From an uncultured Eubacteriales bacterium (GTDB lineage: Bacteria; Bacillota; Clostridia; Oscillospirales; Oscillospiraceae), in the NCBI GenBank assembly GCA_900546485.1, contig URDK01000059.1, positions 1 through 17,823 of the forward strand: a stretch of DNA of 17,823 nucleotides. The letters run 5' to 3'. The position numbers and the translations under genes are program-made. The notes under the pieces were generated by a model. That model did no database searches, was not told the origin of the DNA, and was given only the letters and a program-made list of their open reading frames with translations. Numbering within the stretch: position 1 is the first letter of the stretch; each line of letters opens with the position of its first letter. Below are positions 8,062 through 15,117 of this stretch, one piece after another.

Positions 8062-9189
8062 ATGCCCAACGCCATCGACTACATCGACTGGAGAGGGGAC
8101 ATTCCCTTTTCGGTCTCACCATTCAACGAGGTGGATAACCTCCTCATGTGCAAGATCGTCTCCCTGGACTTCACGGGCATAGTACCCTCCGAGGGCGAGC
8201 GTAGCATTCAGGAGGCCGCGCAGGGCTATTTCGACAAGTTCGGCGAGGAGGACGTGCGCCGGGGCGTGCTGTTGGCCCCCGGTGCGGTCACCATGCTCAA
8301 GAAGATGCTGAAGGCTCCAAGATTCCAGGAACTGAAGCTGCGCGACTATGTCTACCACGTGGACCCCGCGGCGGAGAAGCAGTTTTCCGCCATGACCATC
8401 GTTCTGCCGGACGAGACGCGCTTTATCGCCTTCCGCGGTACCGACGACAACATCGTTGCCTGGAAGGAGGACTTCAACATGGGCAGCCTCGACGCCGTCC
8501 CCGCACAGACGGACGCGGCGAGCTATCTCATGCGCGCGGCCTGGCGCTTTGAAGGTAAGATGCGCGTCGGCGGCCACTCCAAGGGCGGAAACCTTGCCGT
8601 CTACGCCGCCATGCACAACCCCGAGGAGCTGCAGGAGCGGATAATTGAGGTCTACAACAACGACGGCCCCGGCTTCCGCGAGTCCGTGCGCGACCTGCCC
8701 GAGTATCAGCGCATCGCTGCGAGGATACACACCCTGGTGCCGCAGTATTCGCTTGTGGGCGTGCTGCTCAGCCACGACGGGGACTTTGAGATAGTCGAGA
8801 GCACCGAGACAGGCATCTCCGCGCACAACGGCTACACCTGGGAGGTGCTGGGCACGAGCTTTGTCCGCTGCCAGGACTTCTCCTTCCGCACGCGCGTTTT
8901 CAACGATGCGGTCCACGGCTGGGCGGACGGGCTCGACCTGCAGCAGCGCCAGGAGCTGACGGATGCTGTGTTCGGCGCGCTGGAAGCCACCGGCGCCAAG
9001 ACGCTCACCGACCTCACAGAGCAGAAGGTACGCAAGGCGCTGACCGCAGCCCGCGACCTCTTCGGCGACGAGGAGCAGAGGGAGCTCTTTGTGGACTCCA
9101 TGGAGCTGCTCTTCAAGGAATACGCCTCATCTGCAAGGCGGGCACTGCCGCTCGGCAAGCTGCGCCGCAGAAAGAAGGCGGCCGATTGA
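8062..9189 (+). CDS. DUF2974 (Mbeg1-like) alpha/beta-hydrolase
   Basis: A 375-residue protein of the lipase-like DUF2974 family, function not established. The nucleophile elbow is GHSKGG (171-176; candidate Ser173) in RVGGHSKGGNLAVYAA. The upstream strand IAFRGTDDNIVAWKEDF (122-138) and downstream NNDGPGF are also typical of the family. The catalytic Asp and His cannot be fixed by eye; SHDGDFEI and SAHNGY are candidate regions. There is no signal peptide or membrane segment, so it is probably cytoplasmic. The C-terminus is basic (KLRRRKKAAD). It begins 3 bases after the preceding stop, with only a weak AGAAG upstream, and its own stop overlaps the next start (TTGA), so translation is probably coupled both ways. 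Confidence 0.88.
   Translation: MPNAIDYIDWRGDIPFSVSPFNEVDNLLMCKIVSLDFTGIVPSEGERSIQEAAQGYFDKFGEEDVRRGVLLAPGAVTMLKKMLKAPRFQELKLRDYVYHVDPAAEKQFSAMTIVLPDETRFIAFRGTDDNIVAWKEDFNMGSLDAVPAQTDAASYLMRAAWRFEGKMRVGGHSKGGNLAVYAAMHNPEELQERIIEVYNNDGPGFRESVRDLPEYQRIAARIHTLVPQYSLVGVLLSHDGDFEIVESTETGISAHNGYTWEVLGTSFVRCQDFSFRTRVFNDAVHGWADGLDLQQRQELTDAVFGALEATGAKTLTDLTEQKVRKALTAARDLFGDEEQRELFVDSMELLFKEYASSARRALPLGKLRRRKKAAD
9174..9178 (+). promoter_or_regulatory. Ribosome binding site supporting a TTG start
   Basis: GAAGG (in AAAGAAGG) lies 7 bases before the TTG at 9186, inside the end of the DUF2974 gene. No ATG or GTG is available before the helix-turn-helix begins, so TTG is the likely start. The TTGA overlap with the preceding stop implies termination-reinitiation. 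Confidence 0.7.
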
Positions 9190-10343
9190 GGCCCGAGCTC
9201 GCCGGCGCGCTCATAAGGCGCGCGAGACTTGAAAAGAACTGGAGCCAGGAGGGGCTGTGCCGCGGCATATGCTCCGTCTCCTGGCTCTCTAAGATTGAGG
9301 CCGGGCGCGAGGGGGCGGACCCCGAACTCGTCGCGGCGCTCTTCGCGCGGTTGGGCATGGACATGTCCGAGCGCCCCGCGGCGGCGGAGCTTGTCGACCG
9401 CTGCTACGAGGCGGCTTTCTCCCTCGACTACGAGGGCTGGGACGCCCTGAATACGGAGCTTGAGGCCGCGCGGCTTGAAAATGGGCCGTACTGCGTGGAC
9501 GCGGAGATGCTCGGAGGGCTCTTTTCCGACGAACACGCCGCTCCGGACTGGGTTCGGGCCATGGAGGAGGCGCTCGAGCCGAGGCAGCGAGCGCTGCTCT
9601 GCTGGCTCGCGGGCGACTTTGAGACCCTCTGCCGCGTTGACGTCGCGGCCTATTCCCTTTATCTGCGCGGGGAAGCTGCCTACTGCTCAGGGAACAACAC
9701 CCTGGCCCTGGAGCTGCTCGAGCGCGCATGCCGCCTTGCATCGGACGAGGGCCGGCTGCGCATCCTCATGCACGCGAGATTGACCATCGGCAACTGTTAC
9801 AGCAACTCCATGCAGTACGAGGCCATGCTCCGGCACTACGAGGCCGCGGAGCGTATGGCCCGGACGCTGGGCGACGCCGACACCGTGCGCAGCATCGAGT
9901 ATAACCGCGCGGCCACGGCGCTGGAGCTGGGCCGTGCGCAGGAGGCCTACGACGCGCTCACAAGGCTCGGTGCGGAGAGTGCGATGGAGCTGCACAAGCT
10001 GGCCGTGGCCTGCGAGCTGCTGGGCAGACGGGATGAGGCCCTCGAGGCCCTCGAGCACGCGGGGAATCCGACAGTCCCCTCGCCTGAGCCCGTGCGCGGG
10101 CTGGCCGGGCGCATCTGCGGATTGGTGAGATACCGGCTGGAGCACCCGGATTACCTCGAACGTCCGGAATACGGCGCGGAGCTCATGGAGCTCTTTGAGA
10201 TAATGCGGCGCGAGCTGCCCATAGGCTACGCGAGTTTCCACCTCCCGCGCGTGCTCGAGTGGCTCCGGGCGCGGCGAATGTACCGCCAAGCGTATGAGCT
10301 GCTGCTCGATTTTCCTGGGTATAACGGTTCAAGCAAAATTTAA
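9186..10343 (+). CDS. XRE-family HTH regulator with TPR domain, RRNPP/PlcR-like
   Basis: A 385-residue DNA-binding regulator. Residues about 7-58 form a Cro/CI-type helix-turn-helix, with the phrase LCRGICSVSWLSKIEAG that closely resembles the HTH of PlcR/NprR-type regulators. The rest is alpha-helical, with degenerate tetratricopeptide repeats from about 155 to 300 (for example LALELLERACRLA, MLRHYEAAERMARTLGDAD, EALEALEHAG). In the RRNPP family such TPRs bind short signalling peptides, but whether this protein binds one is unknown: no peptide-sized gene with a signal sequence is seen next to it. It starts at a TTG overlapping the stop of the DUF2974 hydrolase and ends the operon, one base before a strong terminator. 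Targets are unknown; autoregulation would have to act at the distant recJ promoter or an internal one. Confidence 0.87.
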   Translation: MRPELAGALIRRARLEKNWSQEGLCRGICSVSWLSKIEAGREGADPELVAALFARLGMDMSERPAAAELVDRCYEAAFSLDYEGWDALNTELEAARLENGPYCVDAEMLGGLFSDEHAAPDWVRAMEEALEPRQRALLCWLAGDFETLCRVDVAAYSLYLRGEAAYCSGNNTLALELLERACRLASDEGRLRILMHARLTIGNCYSNSMQYEAMLRHYEAAERMARTLGDADTVRSIEYNRAATALELGRAQEAYDALTRLGAESAMELHKLAVACELLGRRDEALEALEHAGNPTVPSPEPVRGLAGRICGLVRYRLEHPDYLERPEYGAELMELFEIMRRELPIGYASFHLPRVLEWLRARRMYRQAYELLLDFPGYNGSSKI

Positions 10344-10390
10344 ACGGCTGTTTTGGAGACGATTTTCCCAAAACAGCCGTCTTTTATTTT
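10344..10390 (+). terminator. Strong intrinsic terminator ending the recJ operon
   Basis: A perfect 13-bp stem, ACGGCTGTTTTGG (10344-10356) with CCAAAACAGCCGT (10368-10380), encloses an 11-base loop and is followed by CTTTTATTTT. It begins directly after the TAA of the regulator gene. Confidence 0.93.
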
Positions 10391-10417
10391 CTAAAGCCCC
10401 GGCCTACAATATTGGTC

Positions 10418-10425
10418 GAGGTGAT
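10418..10425 (+). promoter_or_regulatory. Ribosome binding site that decides the MFS start
   Basis: GAGGTGAT is an eight-base match to the anti-Shine-Dalgarno sequence and sits 4 bases before the TTG at 10430. Upstream in-frame TTG (10412) and GTG (10421) codons precede or overlap this site and are therefore unlikely starts. Confidence 0.72.
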
Positions 10426-10429
10426 AAAT

Positions 10430-11656
10430 TTGAAACCGAACCTCTGGACGAGGGACTTCACGCTGCTCATATCCGCCACCGTGCTGGGCGCGGCGGGGGG
10501 CATCGCGGGCTCCTTTGCGCTCTCGTTTTTGGTATACGAGGAGACGGGCAGCACACTGTCCGCAGCGCTGCTCATAGCCATAAACGTCATACCTGGCTTC
10601 ATCGTTCCGCTCGTGGCCGCGCCATTTATGGACCGCCTGCCGCGCAAGCCCTTTCTCGTCGGCGGGGACGCGGTCAACGGAGCGCTCTACGCCGCGGCGG
10701 GGTTTTATCTGCTGCGGAACGACTTCACATACGTCGGATATCTCTTTTTCTCCCTGCTGCTCTCGAGCCTCTCGGCCTTCGACTCTCTGGCCTACCAGAG
10801 TATCTTCCCGAAGCTCATACCCGAGGGTGCGGAGGAGCAGGGCTACACAGTCTCGTCCATGGTCTATCCCGTCATGCAGGTGGTTATGGCGCCGGCCGCG
10901 GCCTGGCTGATGGAGGCCGTCGGCGTGGCGGCCATACTCATAGGTCAGGGTGCGCTCTCCATACTTGCCGCCCTAGTCGAGAGCCGGATAAGCGTCAAAG
11001 AGGAGCGGAGGCTCGGCGGGGAGGGCTTCTCCCTCCGCCGCTGGCTGGGCGATCTGAGGGACGCCGCGGCCTATCTCAAAAAGGAGCGCGGCCTGCTGGC
11101 CATATTTACCTACATGGCCGTCACAAACGGTGTAGGGAATGGCTATTCGTCCCTTTTTGTCGCCTACTTCAGCGCGGCCCCGGCGCTCTATTCGCTCTTT
11201 TCCGTTGCAGAGTTCGCGGGCCGCAGCATAGGCGGCGCGGTGCGCTACAAGCGCGAGATACCACGAGGCAAGCGGTACAAGTACGCATTCTTTGTCTACA
11301 ATGCCTATGAGCTGATGGACGCCACGCTGCTGTGGCTGCCGTACCCGCTCATGCTCCTTAACCGGGCGGCAGCCGGCTATCTCGGCATAGGCAGTGCGAC
11401 GATGCGCCTCGCGGCCGTACAGAGCTATATCCCCGACGAGATGCGCTCGAGGATAAACGCCTTTGAGGGCATGCTGTATTATCTCGGCATGGGTGTGTTC
11501 AGCCTCATAGTCGGTGCGCTGGGCGAGGTCATGAGCCCGCGCGCGGCAGTCAGCGTCTCGGCGCTCTTCACGCTCGCGGTCTGCTGGCTCACCATCTTCC
11601 GCCGCAGACGCGAGGTCGGCGCGGTGTACGACGCTCAGCCGGCCACAGCCGCTTGA
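10430..11656 (+). CDS. Major facilitator superfamily transporter
   Basis: A 408-residue polytopic membrane transporter with about 12 hydrophobic spans. The first two are at about 12-36 and 44-66. The cytoplasmic loop between helices 2 and 3 has MDRLPRKPFLVGGD (67-80), a recognisable variant of MFS motif A. A central basic loop (EERRLGGEGFSLRRW, about 191-205) separates the two six-helix halves, and the protein ends with a basic RRRREV and a short soluble tail. It resembles MFS efflux proteins of the macrolide-exporter/MFS_3 type in layout, but the substrate cannot be told from sequence. The TTG start is set by GAGGTGAT. It lies after the recJ-operon terminator, and its upstream -10 candidate is weak. 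The last 22 bases overlap the 3' end of the opposite-strand PBP gene. Confidence 0.88.
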   Translation: MKPNLWTRDFTLLISATVLGAAGGIAGSFALSFLVYEETGSTLSAALLIAINVIPGFIVPLVAAPFMDRLPRKPFLVGGDAVNGALYAAAGFYLLRNDFTYVGYLFFSLLLSSLSAFDSLAYQSIFPKLIPEGAEEQGYTVSSMVYPVMQVVMAPAAAWLMEAVGVAAILIGQGALSILAALVESRISVKEERRLGGEGFSLRRWLGDLRDAAAYLKKERGLLAIFTYMAVTNGVGNGYSSLFVAYFSAAPALYSLFSVAEFAGRSIGGAVRYKREIPRGKRYKYAFFVYNAYELMDATLLWLPYPLMLLNRAAAGYLGIGSATMRLAAVQSYIPDEMRSRINAFEGMLYYLGMGVFSLIVGALGEVMSPRAAVSVSALFTLAVCWLTIFRRRREVGAVYDAQPATAA

Positions 11657-12915
11657 AGCACGGCATTGGCCACGGGGCCCGCGTTGGCGAGGCCGCCGCC
11701 CGCGTGCTCGAGGATGACGACGAAGGCGTAGGGGTGCTCCGGGTCGTTCAAAAAGCCGGTCATCCAGGCGTGGCTGGTACCGTCGCCAACCTCGGCGGTG
11801 CCTGTCTTGGCCGAGACGTTGAGGCCCGGGAAGACCCAGCTGCCGTAGGCGTTCTGGACGTTATAGTTCATCATTTCGGATATCTTCTGCGCCGTGTCTG
11901 CGGAGAGCAGCTCCGTCTCCTTGTCGAGCGAGCCGTGGCCGAGGAGCGTCGGTTCATACACCGAGCCGCCGTTGGCTATGGCAGAGACGTAGCGCACCAT
12001 GGCGTAGGGGCAGACGAGGTCTTCATATTGGCCGACTCCGGACCAGGCCAGGCCCACGGAGCCCTCCTCGCCCTTGGTGAAGCTGCCGGACAGGACGTCC
12101 ATGCCGTCAAGCGTGAGAGCGGCGGTCATGCCCAGCTTCTCGGCGTATTCGGCCATGATGTCCGGCCCAAGCTCGAGGGCGAGCGTGCCGAAGGCGCAGT
12201 TGCAGGAGTTGGCGAGCGCCTGCTCTATGGTCTGGGAGCCGTGATTGCCCGTGCAGGTGAGTTTGGCGCCGTCCACTATCATGCTGCCCTCGCACCAGAG
12301 GCTGCGCTCAAAGAGGTCGGGTATGTTGTCTATGGCTGCGGCGAGAGTGACCAGCTTGAACACCGAGCCGGGCGTGAAGGAGGAACTCAGACACTTGTTG
12401 AGGTAGGTGCCTTCGGCCGGCTCCGAGGTCGGATTCGCCGGGTCGTCTCCGGGCGAGGAGACCATGCAGAGTATCTCGCCCGTCGTGTAATCCATGAGCA
12501 TCACAGCTCCGTTTCGCCCCGCAAGGGCGGAGTAGGCCGCGACATTGAGTGAGGAGTCGATGGTAAGGCTAATCGTCTCGCCGCTCGTTGCTCCCTCTAT
12601 AAAGTTGTAGCCTGCCAGCTTGTCGCGGAACTGCCGGAGCGCTCCGGTACGGATATTGCCGGCGGTGTCGCCTATGAGGTGATAACAGGCCACGCGCGTG
12701 GACCAGTCCTCGGCGAAAGAGTAACCGTCGTCACCCGAGGTGTACAAGACTACGCCGTTGCGGTCCAGGATCGTGCCGCCCGGGGTGCCGCCGTTGAAGT
12801 ACGAGGCCCAGGCGCCGCCGTCGTCCGCGAGGCGGACGAGATATACCGCAAGCCCCACGACCAGCAGGGCCGCTATGAGAAGTGCCGCCGAAGCGCGGCG
12901 CTTTACTTTTTTCAT
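11635..12915 (-). CDS. Class B penicillin-binding protein (PbpA/FtsI-like transpeptidase)
   Basis: A 426-residue D,D-transpeptidase that cross-links peptidoglycan outside the membrane. Residues 9-27 form the single N-terminal membrane anchor. The N-terminal pedestal is very short, with the family's GTILDRNGVVL at 47-57. All three penicillin-binding motifs are present: SxxK at S184-VF-K187 (in FTPGSVFK), SxN at S237-C-N239, and KTGT at 370-373. It is shorter than most class B PBPs and has no PASTA repeats, resembling the PbpA group that pairs with RodA-type SEDS proteins. Its ATG overlaps the stop of the upstream SEDS gene (ATGA), and GAGGAGG (12923-12929 on the plus strand) lies 7 bases upstream, so the two are translationally coupled. 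The 3' end overlaps the MFS gene. Confidence 0.95.
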   Translation of the reverse strand: MKKVKRRASAALLIAALLVVGLAVYLVRLADDGGAWASYFNGGTPGGTILDRNGVVLYTSGDDGYSFAEDWSTRVACYHLIGDTAGNIRTGALRQFRDKLAGYNFIEGATSGETISLTIDSSLNVAAYSALAGRNGAVMLMDYTTGEILCMVSSPGDDPANPTSEPAEGTYLNKCLSSSFTPGSVFKLVTLAAAIDNIPDLFERSLWCEGSMIVDGAKLTCTGNHGSQTIEQALANSCNCAFGTLALELGPDIMAEYAEKLGMTAALTLDGMDVLSGSFTKGEEGSVGLAWSGVGQYEDLVCPYAMVRYVSAIANGGSVYEPTLLGHGSLDKETELLSADTAQKISEMMNYNVQNAYGSWVFPGLNVSAKTGTAEVGDGTSHAWMTGFLNDPEHPYAFVVILEHAGGGLANAGPVANAVLQAAVAG

Positions 12916-14669
12916 GCTTCGGCCTCCTCGCGCTCGTCGTCGTAGTCGTCATCATCATAGTCGTCGTCATACTCGTCGCGCCGTCGCGGCGCCTTGTCCC
13001 GGCTGACGACAAAGCTTGCGTCGCGCCGGGTGTCTGTGGCCTTGACGAAGGCGAGCAGCATCCAACACGATATGAGTGAGGTGCCGCCCTTGGAGACGAA
13101 GGGGAAGGTTACGCCCGTGAAGGGCAGAATGTCAAGAGAGCCGAAGACGTTCAGACCCATCTGAACCATGAGCAGACTGACCGCCGCACAGCCGGCGATG
13201 ACGTAGAAGGTGCTGCGTCCCTGCGCCGCGTTGCGTACGGCAAAGAGCGCGAGCGCGATGACAGCAAACATGGCCAATACGGCTATGATAAGGCCCAGCT
13301 CTTCACTGACCACGGCAAAGACCATGTCGGTCTCGGCGGCGAAGATGTCCTTGAGCCAGCCGTTGCCCGCGCCCTTGCCGAAAAGTCCGCCCGAGGCGGC
13401 TGCGCTCATGGCGTGGGTCTGCTGATAGCCCTTGTCCCATACGTCCTCCCAGACATGGCCCCAGGCGGAGAAGCGGTCGGCGATGTATGGCTTGACAGAG
13501 AGAACGAGAAAGCCAGCCATTACCGCGCCAGAGACCGCGAGGAACAGGGTGGCGAAGCTGCCGGAGCGCATGAAGGATATGACAAGGAAGGTCGCAAAGA
13601 AGATGACAGCCGTGCCGAAGTCACCGATGAGCGCGAGCGCTATGACGCAGATGGCGGAGAAGACGATGAACACAAAGAGGTTGCGCCGCGCGAACAGCCT
13701 GTCGAGCGTCGCGGCGCCGGTGTAGATGTAGAGCACCTTGACGAGCTCGGAGGGCTGGAAGCTGACGCCAGCTATGCTCAGCCAGTTTTTAGCGCCGAAT
13801 ACGGCCTCGCTGAATACGACGTTCACGGCCAGCAGGCCCAGCGCGGCCGCGGCGGCAAGAAAACGTGAGGACTTGACTCGCTCGAGGCTTCGCAGCCAGG
13901 CACCGAGGAAGAAATAGAGCGCGACCCCGAGAATTATAAAGATGGTCTGCCGGAACATGTCATCAGGCGTGGCCGTGGCGCAGACCGCCGTGCCCAGTGT
14001 GGTCAGGAAAAAGGCCAGCGTCTCGGGTTCAAAGCCCGTGCGGCGTACGCTTCGCGTCACGAGATAGCAGAACCACTCTGTGACCATCAGCGCGAAGAAG
14101 GCGAGGCAGATGGGGAACAGATACTCCTCCTTGGCCGTGACCGCGAATTCGAGCGTCAGGAAGGCCTGGAAAAGCGAGAGAATGAGCAGCGTCACGCCGG
14201 GGCCGACGAAGCGACCGGGTGCCGTCCGCCGACGCTCGAGCGCCGCGCGCTCAGCCGCGTCTATTTCGCGGAAGGTCATTACTGCGTCGCCGAACTCCAC
14301 GGTGTCGCCGTCCTCGACGGGCTCGAGTATGTCTATCTCGTCGCCGTTTATATAGGTGCCCTCGCGGGAGCGCAGGTCGGACAGCGTCCAGTATCCGTCA
14401 CCGTCGCGCTGCAATGAGGCGTGCAGTTTTGAGACGCCGGGCATATCGAGCACTACGTCCGAGGACGCCGCCCGGCCTATTATGCTCTCCCAGTGCGCGA
14501 CCGGCAGGGCCGCTCCGTCCTCGTCGAGCAGGTAGGCCCAGGTCTCGGGCTCGTACTTTTCACGGAGCATGGAGCGTATGCAGCGCAGCAGTATCCACAG
14601 CGCGAGAATGGGCAGCAGATACTTCGTGCCTGTCATTATATATGTTGTGAGGTCAGGGATCTCGGGCAA
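12912..14669 (-). CDS. FHA-domain/SEDS (RodA/FtsW/SpoVE) peptidoglycan polymerase fusion
   Basis: A 585-residue membrane protein. A first membrane helix (about 14-30) precedes a forkhead-associated domain at about 42-135, with the GR-S-H-N phosphothreonine-binding pattern: GR (65-66), SKLH (80-83) and NGDE (108-111). About ten membrane spans of a SEDS glycosyltransferase follow. The catalytic-core residues appear intact: W296 and E308 in NWLSIAGVSFQPSELVK, D448 in AAETDMVFAVVSEE, and S526 in PFVSKGG. The tail (564-585) is Asp/Tyr/Glu-rich. The predicted topology puts both the FHA domain and the tail in the cytoplasm. It polymerises lipid II, presumably with the coupled PBP. The FHA domain suggests control by a Ser/Thr kinase. 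The TTG at 14669 is chosen because of a good upstream Shine-Dalgarno site. Assignment to elongation, division or sporulation cannot be made here. Confidence 0.93.
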   Translation of the reverse strand: MPEIPDLTTYIMTGTKYLLPILALWILLRCIRSMLREKYEPETWAYLLDEDGAALPVAHWESIIGRAASSDVVLDMPGVSKLHASLQRDGDGYWTLSDLRSREGTYINGDEIDILEPVEDGDTVEFGDAVMTFREIDAAERAALERRRTAPGRFVGPGVTLLILSLFQAFLTLEFAVTAKEEYLFPICLAFFALMVTEWFCYLVTRSVRRTGFEPETLAFFLTTLGTAVCATATPDDMFRQTIFIILGVALYFFLGAWLRSLERVKSSRFLAAAAALGLLAVNVVFSEAVFGAKNWLSIAGVSFQPSELVKVLYIYTGAATLDRLFARRNLFVFIVFSAICVIALALIGDFGTAVIFFATFLVISFMRSGSFATLFLAVSGAVMAGFLVLSVKPYIADRFSAWGHVWEDVWDKGYQQTHAMSAAASGGLFGKGAGNGWLKDIFAAETDMVFAVVSEELGLIIAVLAMFAVIALALFAVRNAAQGRSTFYVIAGCAAVSLLMVQMGLNVFGSLDILPFTGVTFPFVSKGGTSLISCWMLLAFVKATDTRRDASFVVSRDKAPRRRDEYDDDYDDDDYDDEREEAEA

Positions 14670-14673
14670 GATG

Positions 14674-14681
14674 CCACCCCC
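14674..14681 (-). promoter_or_regulatory. Ribosome binding site supporting the TTG start of the FHA-SEDS gene
   Basis: On the minus strand AAGGGGGTGG ends 4 bases before TTG. The first in-frame ATG is 11 codons later, inside the first membrane helix region, and has no Shine-Dalgarno site. Confidence 0.65.
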
Positions 14682-14703
14682 TTACAGAGTATAGACCGGA
14701 GCA

Positions 14704-14732
14704 ATTATATCATTTTGCCGCCTAGTTGACAA
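14704..14732 (-). promoter_or_regulatory. Consensus promoter for the FHA-SEDS/PBP operon
   Basis: On the minus strand a -35 box TTGTCA (14727-14732) and a -10 box TATAAT (14704-14709) are separated by 17 bases. TGA directly before the -10 box gives an extended -10. The predicted start is near 14697, with a leader of about 28 bases. The -35 box overlaps that of the divergent promoter. Confidence 0.85.
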
Positions 14733-14754
14733 CGGGTGGCGGGTACTCTAAAAT
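14726..14754 (+). promoter_or_regulatory. Consensus promoter for the NusG-II/Gx operon, abutting the start codon
   Basis: A perfect -35 TTGACA (14726-14731), a 17-base spacer and TAAAAT (14749-14754). The ATG at 14761 is only 6 bases beyond the -10 box, so the expected transcription start (6-8 bases downstream) falls on or next to the ATG. This predicts a leaderless mRNA. Confidence 0.8.
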
Positions 14755-14760
14755 AGCGGT

Positions 14761-15117
14761 ATGTGGCGTAAGACGAAGTTTTGGATAGTTTTGTTCTCCG
14801 CGCTCTTCATTCTGGGCGGCGGAGCTTTTCTGCTGCTCCGCGGTACGGATACGGGTGCGCGTACGGCGCGCATCTCGCTCGACGGGGAGCTCTATGAGGA
14901 GATAGATCTGAACGCCGTGGCCCTGCCCTACGACATTACCATCGAGACGGAGCTGGGCTATAACATCATACACGTCGAGCACGGGGCGATCTCGGTAACG
15001 GAGGCAGACTGCCCGGATCAGGTCTGCGTGCGTCAGGGCAAGATAACAGGTTCGATGGTGCCCATAGCCTGCCTTCCGCACAGGCTGGTCATAGAGATAG
15101 TGGAGGCCGAGTCATGA
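14761..15117 (+). CDS. NusG domain II-containing membrane protein (EetA-like)
   Basis: A 118-residue protein with one N-terminal membrane helix (about 8-25, after MWRKTK) and an extracytoplasmic beta-rich domain of the NusG-domain-II type. The signature includes YNIIHVEHGAISV, then ADCPDQVCVRQG and IACLPHRLVIEI, with three Cys (two in CPDQVC). Despite the name it is not a transcription factor. In Firmicutes this small protein is usually paired with a Gx-transporter protein, and such pairs occur in loci for flavin-based extracellular electron transfer and quinone biosynthesis, so a redox or membrane-cofactor role is plausible but unproven. No Shine-Dalgarno site precedes the ATG, and the promoter is immediately upstream. 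Its stop overlaps the next gene (ATGA). Confidence 0.9.
   Translation: MWRKTKFWIVLFSALFILGGGAFLLLRGTDTGARTARISLDGELYEEIDLNAVALPYDITIETELGYNIIHVEHGAISVTEADCPDQVCVRQGKITGSMVPIACLPHRLVIEIVEAES

Noticed and set aside
10382..10410. A possible promoter for the MFS gene with TACAAT at 10405-10410.
   Set aside because: The -10 is fair, but the expected -35 region reads TTTTAT inside the terminator U-tract, a poor match. Not strong enough to list.
10344..10429. Search for a short signalling-peptide gene next to the RRNPP-like regulator.
   Set aside because: The gap holds only the terminator and the MFS ribosome binding site. No open frame with a start, a hydrophobic signal and a Shine-Dalgarno site was found.
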